Shown piece after piece: positions 30,398 through 37,882 of a stretch of DNA of 50,200 bases. Made by a program: the position numbers and the translations under genes. Every line of letters starts with the position of its first letter. Position 1 is the stretch's first letter. This DNA comes from Clostridia bacterium (lineage in GTDB: Bacteria; Bacillota; Clostridia; Christensenellales; Aristaeellaceae). The stretch covers positions 1-50,200 of the forward strand of contig JAFWXL010000021.1 of assembly GCA_017545905.1 (NCBI GenBank). The letters are read 5' to 3'. The notes under the pieces are model-generated. The model was not told the origin of the DNA. It ran no database searches and saw only the letters and a list, made by a program, of their open reading frames with translations.

Positions 30398-31882
30398 ATG
30401 TTTGAATATTTGCTGGCAGGCTTTGCCAACGTATTTCAGCCGATAAACCTCCTGCTTACGATCTTTGGCACGGTTGTCGGTGTTATGATCGGCTGTCTGC
30501 CGGGTCTGAGCGGCTCTATGGGCATCATCCTGCTGCTGCCGCTGACCTATACGCTTGAAAAATCCGCTGCGCTGGTCATGCTGTGCGGCATCTTCTGCGG
30601 CTCGATGTTCGGCGGCTCTGTCTCCGCGATCCTGCTGCGCACCCCGGGCACACCGTCTGCGACGGCGACGCTGCTGGACGGCTATCCGCTGGCCCAGCAG
30701 GGCAAGGCCGGCAAGGCGATCGGTGTGGCGGCGGTTGGCTCTTTCGTGGGTGGTATTGTCTCTACCATCTGTCTCATTTTCATTTCTCCGCAGCTGGCGA
30801 AGGTTGCGCTGAAGTTCCATTCTGCCGATTATTTCACGCTGGCGCTCTTTGGCATTTCCATCATGGCCAGCTCTGCCGGCAAGAATGTTGTCAAGGGCCT
30901 GATCGCCGGTGCCTGCGGCTTGCTGATCTCCATGGTCGGCACAGACCCGCTCGTTGGTGCGGCGCGCTTCAACTTCGGCTCCACGAAGATGATGATCGGC
31001 TTCCCGCAGCTGGCGGTGCTCATCGGCGTATTCGCCATCAGCGAGGTCTTCACCCAGGTTCAGGGCGGCAAGAACGTCGTCGAGGTCAAGGACCAGGCGG
31101 TGACCGACATCTTCCCGACCTTTAAGGAAATCCGCGGCTTCCTGCTGGCGGCTGTCGTGGGCGCGCTCATCGGCGTGTTCATCGGCATCGTGCCGGGTAC
31201 CGGCGGCGCGATTGCGGTCTTCCTGGCCTATAACGTGGCGCAGAAGATTTCCAGGCAGCCCGAGAAGTTCGGCCATGGCTCCTTCGAGGGCATTGCCGCG
31301 CCGGAGGCTTCCAACAATGGTACGACCGGCGGCGCGCTGATTCCGATGCTGTGCCTCGGCATTCCGGGCGATACGATCACCTCCGTCATGCTCGGCGCGC
31401 TGACGCTTATCGGCGTGACCCCGGGCCCGCAGCTGTTTACCAACAGTGCGGATATTGTGTACGCGATCTTCGCCGGCATGATCGTCATTCAGTTCATCAT
31501 GCTGGGCTTTGGTATTGTGTTTACCCGCATTGCGCCGAAGGTGCTCAAGGTTCCGGTTAAGTATCTGATGCCGATCATCATGGTGCTGTGCATTGTCGGC
31601 GCGTTCTGCCTGGCGAATCAGGTGTATCATGTCGCCGTCGCGATTGCTTTCGGCTTTATCGGCTACTTCATGAAGAAGTTCGGCTTCCCGGGCGCGCCGC
31701 TCGTTCTGGGCGTCATCCTTGGACCGATCGCCGAGAAGAATCTCGACCGTGCGCTGCAGCTCAGCCGCAACGACTGGACGATCTTCTTCCGCCGTCCCAT
31801 CGCGCTGACCTTTATCATCCTGAGCGTGGCGATGATCGCCTGGACGATCTTCTCCAACCTCCGCAAGGAGAAGAAGGCCTGA
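30398..31882 (+). CDS. tctA: Tripartite tricarboxylate transporter large membrane subunit TctA
   Basis: The 494-residue channel-forming subunit has about ten to twelve hydrophobic segments. Family motifs: GCLPGLSGSMGIILLLPLTY, RTPGTPSATATLLDGYPLAQQG, GIVPGTGGAIAVFLAYNVAQK, APEASNNGTTGGALIPMLCLG and PGDTITSVMLGALTLIG. The two PG.GG-type repeats reflect the internal duplication of TctA. AAGGAGGG precedes the ATG. Followed by a terminator. Confidence 0.95.
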   Translation: MFEYLLAGFANVFQPINLLLTIFGTVVGVMIGCLPGLSGSMGIILLLPLTYTLEKSAALVMLCGIFCGSMFGGSVSAILLRTPGTPSATATLLDGYPLAQQGKAGKAIGVAAVGSFVGGIVSTICLIFISPQLAKVALKFHSADYFTLALFGISIMASSAGKNVVKGLIAGACGLLISMVGTDPLVGAARFNFGSTKMMIGFPQLAVLIGVFAISEVFTQVQGGKNVVEVKDQAVTDIFPTFKEIRGFLLAAVVGALIGVFIGIVPGTGGAIAVFLAYNVAQKISRQPEKFGHGSFEGIAAPEASNNGTTGGALIPMLCLGIPGDTITSVMLGALTLIGVTPGPQLFTNSADIVYAIFAGMIVIQFIMLGFGIVFTRIAPKVLKVPVKYLMPIIMVLCIVGAFCLANQVYHVAVAIAFGFIGYFMKKFGFPGAPLVLGVILGPIAEKNLDRALQLSRNDWTIFFRRPIALTFIILSVAMIAWTIFSNLRKEKKA

Positions 31883-31915
31883 TCAACCTGTCTTAAAAAA
31901 GCATACAAATCTAAG

Positions 31916-31943
31916 AATCGTGCCTGTACAAGGCACGATTTTT
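31916..31943 (+). terminator. Terminator of tctCBA
   Basis: AATCGTGCC and GGCACGATT pair across the loop TGTACAA, followed by TTT. Confidence 0.8.
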
Positions 31944-31953
31944 GCTTTATAAT
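31925..31953 (+). promoter_or_regulatory. Promoter of the GntR/LacI regulator, overlapping the terminator
   Basis: -35 TGTACA (31925-31930) is in the loop of the tctA terminator; after 17 nt comes -10 TATAAT (31948-31953). The -35 is a weak match. Confidence 0.45.
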
Positions 31954-32001
31954 AAGAAAGGAATACGATATTGATCATACAAGTAAAGCGAGTTGAAGCA
32001 G

Positions 32002-33120
32002 ATGCCTGAAAAGCCGTTTGTTCCGCTGTATCGCAGGATCTATCTGGATATGAAAAAGAAGATCATGGGCAATGAGCTTGCCCCGGGGCAGAAGCTCCCC
32101 TGTGAGCGCGAGCTTTGCGATCAGTACGGCGTCAAGCGGGTAACCATCCGCAAATCGCTGGAAATGCTTGCCCAGGAGGGACTGATCACCAAACATATGG
32201 GCCGAGGTTCCTTTGTCAGCGGCTCAGATGTGCCGGCAGCGGTGAGTCAGGATTCGGCGTCGACGCTTCTGTTCATCATGCGCCGCAATGAGAACGATAT
32301 CTATCACAATACATCGTCCTGCAATACGCGCATATTCTTTGAGACGGAGCAGATCTGCCGCAGAAACGGGTATCTGCTCAGCTATGTCGGCCTGGACGAG
32401 CATACCAGCCTTGCGGATATCGTGCGCGAGCATCCGGTTTCCGGTGTGTTTCTGGTAAGCTCCTATCACGAGGACACTATCCGCGAGCTGACGCGCATGA
32501 AGATGCCTGCTGTTCTGCTCAATCATTACGATCCGCGTCTGCTTTCCGTCATGCCCGATAATCTGGGTATGCTGGGTCTGGTGCTGGATTATCTCAGTGA
32601 GATGAATCACAGCCGGATCGCCTATGTGGACGGCATGCCGGATTCACGCAATGCGCAGGAGCGCTGGGAGGCATTCCGCTTTGCGATGACCGAGCACGGG
32701 CTTGCGGTGGATCCGGAGCTGTATTTTGTGGGAAACTGGACGTTCGACGGCGGCCGCTCCGCCGCCCGGGCGCTGCTTGCAGCCAGAGAACTGCCCACGG
32801 CTGTCTTTGCTGCCAGCGACATGATGGCAGCCGGCGTGATGGAGGAGCTGCGCGCAGCAGGTCTTCGTGTGCCGGAGGATATCAGCGTCGTCGGCTATGA
32901 CAATCTGGATATCGATGTGCTGCTCTCGCCGCCGCTTTCCAGCGCGACGGTGAATTTCAAAGACATGTGTCAGGTGGCCTTTGAACACCTGAAGATGGTG
33001 ATGGAGCGAGGCGACCGGGACATGGACCATTATGTGATCCGCATGCCTGCATCGCTGATCCGCCGCGATTCGGTGGCATGCCCTGCTGCGGCAAAGGAGC
33101 AAAAGAGCAGCAGAGACTGA
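32002..33120 (+). CDS. GntR-type regulator with LacI-like ligand domain
   Basis: A 372-residue regulator with the AraR layout. The N-terminal GntR winged helix (about 5-72) shows PLYRRIYLDMKKKIM, LPCERELCDQYGVKRVTIRKSLEMLAQEG and GRGSFVSG. A periplasmic-binding-protein-like sensor domain (about 85-365) shows SRIAYVDGMPDSRNAQERW, AVFAASDMMAAGVMEEL and PEDISVVGYDNLDI as in LacI/GalR proteins. Such proteins repress sugar or sugar-acid genes until the ligand binds. It lies directly after tctA. A TTG 9 nt upstream could also start it; the ribosome binding site is poor for both. Likely controls the locus at 26.3-31.9 kb. Confidence 0.9.
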   Translation: MPEKPFVPLYRRIYLDMKKKIMGNELAPGQKLPCERELCDQYGVKRVTIRKSLEMLAQEGLITKHMGRGSFVSGSDVPAAVSQDSASTLLFIMRRNENDIYHNTSSCNTRIFFETEQICRRNGYLLSYVGLDEHTSLADIVREHPVSGVFLVSSYHEDTIRELTRMKMPAVLLNHYDPRLLSVMPDNLGMLGLVLDYLSEMNHSRIAYVDGMPDSRNAQERWEAFRFAMTEHGLAVDPELYFVGNWTFDGGRSAARALLAARELPTAVFAASDMMAAGVMEELRAAGLRVPEDISVVGYDNLDIDVLLSPPLSSATVNFKDMCQVAFEHLKMVMERGDRDMDHYVIRMPASLIRRDSVACPAAAKEQKSSRD

Positions 33121-33202
33121 AAGAACAGACCGGAGGGAATAATACCTGCATCGGCTCCGGCCATTTGATGAAAGATGTCTTCCTGAGGAAAGGAGAATGC
33201 AT

Positions 33203-34369
33203 ATGAATAAAAAGGCGATTCTGATCGTACTGGACAGCGTGGGTATCGGTGAGCTTGCAGATGCGGCGAGCTATGGCGACGCCGGCGCAGATACGCTGGG
33301 GCACATTATCAATACCTGCCATCCGCAGTTGCCCAATATGATGAAGCTGGGTCTGGGCAATATCGACGGCGTCAGCTTTGCTTCGAATGCAGTTGCTGCC
33401 GAGGGCTGCTACGGCAAGCTCAAGGAGGTTTCGGCGGGCAAGGATACGACGACCGGTCACTGGGAGATCGCGGGCGTGCAGCTTGCGCGTCCGTTCCCGA
33501 CATTCCCGCAGGGATTTCCGGCAGATTTCATCGAGCGCTTTGAACAGGCGACCGGCCGCGGCACGCTGGGCAATAAGCCGGCGTCCGGCACGGCGATTCT
33601 TGATGAGCTGGGCGAGGAGCACATTGCCACCGGCAAGCTGATCGTCTATACCTCTGCGGACAGCGTATTCCAGATCGCAGCGAATGAGGCAGTCGTGCCG
33701 CTGGAGGAGCTCTATCGCTATTGTGAGATTGCGCGGGATATGCTTGTGGGTGATCTGGAGGTTGGCCGCGTGATTGCGCGCCCGTTTGTGGGCGATAAGG
33801 CAGGCGCATTCAAGCGCACCGGCGGCCGCCGCGATTTCAGCGCCATTCCGCCGACGACCATGTGCGATCTGCTGGAGAAAAACGGAAAAACCGTCTACGG
33901 CGTGGGCAAGATCGAGGATATCTTCTGCCTGCGCGGCATCACCAAATCCAATCACGCAGCGGGCAATGCCAAGTGTATGGAGGCTGCGTTTGAAGCGATG
34001 CGCGAGGATTTCGACGGTCTGCTGTTTGTCAATCTTGTTGACTTTGACATGGTTTACGGCCATCGCCGTGATGTGCAGGGCTACGCCAAAGCGCTGGAGA
34101 CATTCGACGCCCAGATTCCGCAGATCATGGCGCTTATGGGCGAGGAGGATATGCTGATCCTGACCGCGGATCATGGCTGTGATCCCTGCCATACAGGCAC
34201 GGATCACACGCGCGAGCATGTGCCGGTACTCGTGTGGGGAAAGAAGCTGCAGGGCGGCGTGAACCTTGGCGTCCGCGAGACCTACGCGGATCTGAGCGCA
34301 ACGGTTCTGGACTTCTTCGGCATTGAGAACACGCTCAAGGGCACGTCGATGCTCCCTGAGATGAAGTGA
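33203..34369 (+). CDS. deoB: Phosphopentomutase
   Basis: Interconverts ribose/deoxyribose 1- and 5-phosphates in nucleoside salvage. The 388-residue alkaline-phosphatase-superfamily enzyme shows ILIVLDSVGIGELADAASYGD (first metal Asp), GKDTTTGHWEIAG (phospho-accepting Thr loop, near residue 80), TADHGCDPCHTGTDHTREHVP (metal Asp/His cluster) and typical DeoB length. The ATG at 33203 is preferred over 33197 because AAAGGAG ends only 1-2 nt before the latter. The RluA gene follows closely. Confidence 0.96.
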   Translation: MNKKAILIVLDSVGIGELADAASYGDAGADTLGHIINTCHPQLPNMMKLGLGNIDGVSFASNAVAAEGCYGKLKEVSAGKDTTTGHWEIAGVQLARPFPTFPQGFPADFIERFEQATGRGTLGNKPASGTAILDELGEEHIATGKLIVYTSADSVFQIAANEAVVPLEELYRYCEIARDMLVGDLEVGRVIARPFVGDKAGAFKRTGGRRDFSAIPPTTMCDLLEKNGKTVYGVGKIEDIFCLRGITKSNHAAGNAKCMEAAFEAMREDFDGLLFVNLVDFDMVYGHRRDVQGYAKALETFDAQIPQIMALMGEEDMLILTADHGCDPCHTGTDHTREHVPVLVWGKKLQGGVNLGVRETYADLSATVLDFFGIENTLKGTSMLPEMK

Positions 34370-34380
34370 GTCGGATACAT

Positions 34381-34986
34381 ATGGAGATACTCTTTCACGA
34401 CAAGGATCTTGCGGTGATTGTCAAGCCGGTGGGCATGGAATCGCAGGCTGCTGTGCCGGCAGAACTGGAAAAGCAGCTTGGCGGCACGTTCTATCCGGTG
34501 CACAGGCTGGATCTCAATGTCGGCGGCGTGATGGTCTATGCACGCACGAAGCAGGCTGCCGCAGCGCTGAGCAGGGCCGTACAGGAAGGCGCGATGGTCA
34601 AGGAATACGTGGCTATGGTACACGGCATGCCCCAGGAAAGCGGCGACTGGGAGGATCTGCTATTTAAGGATTCATCAAAGAACAAGGTATTTGTGGTCAA
34701 GCGCATGCGTGGCGGCGTGAAAAAGGCGAGACTGGAATACAGAAGGCTTTCGTCGGGCGAAACCTCGCTCGTGCATGTCCGCCTGCATACCGGCAGAAGC
34801 CATCAGATCCGCGTGCAGTTTGCCTCGCGCGGTTTTCCGCTTGTGGGCGATCACAAATACGGCTCGCGTGACGATTCCAATGCGCCGATGCTCTTTTCCT
34901 GCAGGATCACGTTCCCGTGGAAGGGAAAGACGCGCAGCCATGAAAGGCTGCCCGAGTGGGCGCAGACGCCGCACAGCGCGGAATAA
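34381..34986 (+). CDS. RluA family pseudouridine synthase
   Basis: Isomerises uridine to pseudouridine in rRNA or tRNA. The 201-residue protein begins ILFHDKDLAVIVKPVGM, then YPVHRLDLNVGGVMVYAR, where Asp in HRLD is the catalytic nucleophile, and LVHVRLHTGRSHQIRVQFASRG with GDHKYG near the C terminus. The common HRLDRxTSG loop is HRLDLNVGG here. There is no S4 domain, so it resembles the short RluA-type proteins. A GTG at 34366 overlapping the deoB stop is another possible start. The target site cannot be told. Confidence 0.9.
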   Translation: MEILFHDKDLAVIVKPVGMESQAAVPAELEKQLGGTFYPVHRLDLNVGGVMVYARTKQAAAALSRAVQEGAMVKEYVAMVHGMPQESGDWEDLLFKDSSKNKVFVVKRMRGGVKKARLEYRRLSSGETSLVHVRLHTGRSHQIRVQFASRGFPLVGDHKYGSRDDSNAPMLFSCRITFPWKGKTRSHERLPEWAQTPHSAE

Positions 34987-35010
34987 CCGGATACATACAG
35001 GAGATACGGG

Positions 35011-35940
35011 ATGGAAAAATGGAGCGCTGTGGCGCAGGTGGTTGCGCCAATCTTTGCGGCGGTGTTTATCGGTATCTGGGCGCGCAGAAAAAGCCTGCTG
35101 ACGCTCAAAGAAGTGAAGGGTCTGCAGCAGTACGTGATGAACTTTGGCGTTCCGTGCGTGCTGTTCAATTCCTGCCTGGGCGCAGCGATGAGCGCGGAAT
35201 CGGCGGCCAGTTTTGCGATGGTTTTTCCGACCATTCTGCTGAGCATGCTCTTTGCGTTCTTCGTGCTCAGAAAGAAAATGCCCTATCACAATCTGCCTAT
35301 GCTTTTTGCTGCGCAGGAAAGCGGCATGCTGGGCATTCCGCTGTATCTGACGCTGTTCGGGGCGGCGCATGTGTTCAAGATGGGCGTGCTGGATCTGGCG
35401 CAGTCGCCGGTGTCGATCGCCACGCTCTCGATCCTTGCAGCGGACACCGGAGAAAATCCGACGCCTGGCGCGATTGCCGGCAAGGTGCTGCGCTCGCCGA
35501 TGCTGCTGATGAGTGCTGCAGGTCTGCTGCTGAATGTCTCCGGGGCGAAGGTTATACTGGATCAGGCGGGTCTGCTGGATGTGCTTACGGCCGTGACGGA
35601 GTTTATTGCGCAGCCTGTCAGCGCGCTGATGCTCTTCAGCGTCGGCTTCAGCCTTTCCCTGTCGGAGAGGAATCGCAGCGTGATCATGCGCCTGAGCGCG
35701 ATTCATTTTATTCTTCTGGCAGGCGCGGGCCTGTTCATGCAGGGAATCATGCTGCTGATTCCGCATGTGGAAGCCGAAACGCGCTGGGCAATCCTCATGT
35801 ACACCACGTTGCCGGGCAGCTATATCGCCACGACGCTGGGCCGGACGCAGGAGGAGACGGAGATCGCTTCCGGCGTGTGTTCGCTGCTGACGATCGTGAG
35901 TCTTGCGGTGTTCTGCATGATCGCCGTGTTTGTGGCATAA
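35011..35940 (+). CDS. AEC (auxin efflux carrier) family transporter
   Basis: A 309-residue integral membrane protein with about ten hydrophobic segments arranged as two halves. VAPIFAAVFIGIWARRK at the start, NFGVPCVLFNSCLG, and the second-half SVGFSLSLSERN and YTTLPGSYIATTLG fit the AEC family, which in bacteria exports or exchanges malate-like organic acids. GGAGAT precedes the ATG. It is 24 nt after the pseudouridine synthase gene, so probably co-transcribed with deoB. Substrate unknown. Confidence 0.88.
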   Translation: MEKWSAVAQVVAPIFAAVFIGIWARRKSLLTLKEVKGLQQYVMNFGVPCVLFNSCLGAAMSAESAASFAMVFPTILLSMLFAFFVLRKKMPYHNLPMLFAAQESGMLGIPLYLTLFGAAHVFKMGVLDLAQSPVSIATLSILAADTGENPTPGAIAGKVLRSPMLLMSAAGLLLNVSGAKVILDQAGLLDVLTAVTEFIAQPVSALMLFSVGFSLSLSERNRSVIMRLSAIHFILLAGAGLFMQGIMLLIPHVEAETRWAILMYTTLPGSYIATTLGRTQEETEIASGVCSLLTIVSLAVFCMIAVFVA

Positions 35941-35950
35941 ATGGAATAAC

Positions 35951-35993
35951 AAAAAACCGCGGTCTCTGTTTTGCAGAGATCGCGGTTTTTTTG
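35951..35993. terminator. Bidirectional terminator between AEC gene and gltX
   Basis: AAAAAACCGCGGTCTCTG and CAGAGATCGCGGTTTTTTT form a long stem with A and T flanks, serving both converging genes. Confidence 0.88.
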
Positions 35994-36003
35994 CTATCGG
36001 GAA

Positions 36004-37551
36004 TCAGAGCTTTGCCATCGCGTCGTTCAAGCGCTTCATGGCCTCGTCCTTGCCCAGCAGATAGAGCATTTCGAATGCGCCGCCCGGAGTCGCCTGCTTG
36101 CCGGTGACGGCGATGCGCAGCGGCCAGAGAACGGTGGCGTTCTTCATGCCGGTCTGCGGAATGGCTTCCATGATTACGTCGTGCAGGTTCGCCTCGGTCC
36201 ACTCGGTGATGCCCTCGAGGATCGGCTTCACAAACTCCAGCGCGGTCTTGGAGGTTTCCAGCGTGGACTTGCTCTTCTTGTTGACGAACATGTTCACGTC
36301 CAGCTCCGACATCTCGGCCAGGAAATCGACCATGCCCGGCAGCTGGGAGAGCATCTCCGTGCGGGCCTGCAGCAGCTCGCAGGTGCGCTTGAGGTCGAAC
36401 TTCGCAGGATCGAGCACCTTCGCCAGCCACGGCGTGGCCTTCTCTTCGAATTGCTCCGGCGTCAGCTTGCGGATGTACTCGGCATTGAACCAGTTCATCT
36501 TGCCGAAATCGAAGAAGGACGGGCTCTTGGACAGGCCCTCGAGATCGAAGATATCCTCGAGCTCCTTGAGGGTGTAGAACTCACGCTCGCCGCGCGGACT
36601 CCAGCCCAGCAGCACCAGATAGTTGATGATTGCCTCGACCAGATAACCCTCGGCCATCAGATCCTCGAAGGACGGGTCGCCCTGGCTCTTGGACATCTTG
36701 CGCTTGACAATCGCTTTCTTCGGCTCGCCGTTTTCATCGAGCACGACGTTGCCCTTGTCATCCAGCTCATAGGTATAAACGCCGGTCTTCTTGTCACGCA
36801 GCGTGCCCTCGACCATGACCGGGGTCAGGTGCACGTAGGTCGGCGGGGTCCAGCCGAAAGCTTCGTAGAGCAGGTTGTACTTCGGGGCGGAGGAGAGGTA
36901 TTCGTTGCCGCGCATGACATGGGTGATGCCCATGGTGTGGTCGTCGATGACGTTGGCAAAGTTGTAGGTCGGCAGGCCGTCGGCCTTGATGAGCACGTTG
37001 TCATCGAGCGTGTCGCAGTCGACCTCGACATGGCCGTAGATCACGTCGTCAAAGCCGGCCTTGCCGGTGGTCGGCACGTTCTGGCGGATGACATAGGGCT
37101 CGCCGGCGGCGATCTTCGCCTCGATTTCTTCCTTGCTCAGGTGCATGCAGTGCTTGTCGTACTTGAAGGTTTCGCCCTTGGCGTCGGCCTTGGCGCGCTC
37201 CTCGTCCAGGCGCTCCTTGGTGCAGAAGCAGTAGTAGGCGCCGCCCTTTTCAACGAGCTCCTTTGCGTAGGGCAGGTACATGTTCTTGCGCTCGGACTGG
37301 ATATACGGGCCGCAGGGACCGCCCACGTCCGGACCTTCATCGTGGATCAGGCCGGCAGTCTTCATGGAGTTATAGATGACGTCGACGGCGCCCTTCACCT
37401 CGCGCTCCTGATCGGTATCTTCGATGCGCAGGATGAACTTGCCACCATTGCGGCGCGCCCAGAGATAGGTATACAGCGCGGTGCGCAGATTGCCCAGATG
37501 CATATAGCCGGTCGGGCTCGGCGCAAAGCGCGTACGGACTTCGTTAGACAT
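36004..37551 (-). CDS. gltX: Glutamyl-tRNA synthetase
   Basis: Class I aminoacyl-tRNA synthetase charging tRNA-Glu. The 515-residue protein has RFAPSPTGYMHLGNLRTALY (HIGH-type motif, HLGN here), LRIEDTDQER, GLPTYNFANVIDDH, THVMRGNEYLSS and KRKMSKSQGD (KMSKS loop), then the helical anticodon-binding domain. A Cys-x-Cys (YCFC) near residue 106 is a partial zinc site. It is encoded just below glnS; having both argues for direct Gln-tRNA charging. No T-box-like leader was seen. Confidence 0.96.
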   Translation of the reverse strand: MSNEVRTRFAPSPTGYMHLGNLRTALYTYLWARRNGGKFILRIEDTDQEREVKGAVDVIYNSMKTAGLIHDEGPDVGGPCGPYIQSERKNMYLPYAKELVEKGGAYYCFCTKERLDEERAKADAKGETFKYDKHCMHLSKEEIEAKIAAGEPYVIRQNVPTTGKAGFDDVIYGHVEVDCDTLDDNVLIKADGLPTYNFANVIDDHTMGITHVMRGNEYLSSAPKYNLLYEAFGWTPPTYVHLTPVMVEGTLRDKKTGVYTYELDDKGNVVLDENGEPKKAIVKRKMSKSQGDPSFEDLMAEGYLVEAIINYLVLLGWSPRGEREFYTLKELEDIFDLEGLSKSPSFFDFGKMNWFNAEYIRKLTPEQFEEKATPWLAKVLDPAKFDLKRTCELLQARTEMLSQLPGMVDFLAEMSELDVNMFVNKKSKSTLETSKTALEFVKPILEGITEWTEANLHDVIMEAIPQTGMKNATVLWPLRIAVTGKQATPGGAFEMLYLLGKDEAMKRLNDAMAKL

Positions 37552-37568
37552 GGCTTTCTCTCTTTCTT

Positions 37569-37656
37569 GCGAAGCGGGGGGATGTTGGGGACGACGCGGG
37601 CTCTGCCCGCACCCGGCAGGGACATTGTCCCTGCACCCTTCCTCCGCTTCGCGGCA
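37569..37656 (+). repeat. 3'-end palindromic repeat, copy 4
   Basis: GGGGATGTTGGGG, CGGGCTCTGCCCG hairpin, ACCCGG, CAGGGACATTGTCCCTG hairpin, then CACCCTTCCTCCGCTTCGCG. It lies between gltX and glnS in the plus orientation and is the closest relative of copy 1. Confidence 0.75.
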
Positions 37657-37716
37657 GTTTTAAGATATTGGGAGAGGGGCGGCTATTGCCGCCCCATGGA
37701 TAGATGCTTTTTATAG

Positions 37717-37880
37717 GCGCGAAGCGATGAAGGGAGTCTGAGGGTTCGGATTCTCCGAACTGGGGCAGGAGTGAATGACAGCCCGGTGGGCTGTCAGAGC
37801 TGCCCTGACCGACGAGCGTCGAGCGAGGAGACAGAAATCCCTCAGGCGGGTCTGGGCGGCAGCCCAGCGTAATCCCCGTC
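37717..37880 (-). repeat. 3'-end palindromic repeat, copy 5, with insertion
   Basis: Ends 2 nt from the glnS stop and reads in the glnS sense. The outer parts match copies 3 and 6 (CTGGGCTGCCGCCCAGAC; CTCCCTTCATCGCTTCGCGC), but the CCCTCAG/CTGAGGG arms (37839-37845 and 37738-37744) are separated by 94 nt holding two further palindromes, TTCGGATTCTCCGAA and GACAGCCCGGTGGGCTGTC. Confidence 0.75.
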
Positions 37881-37882
37881 GC

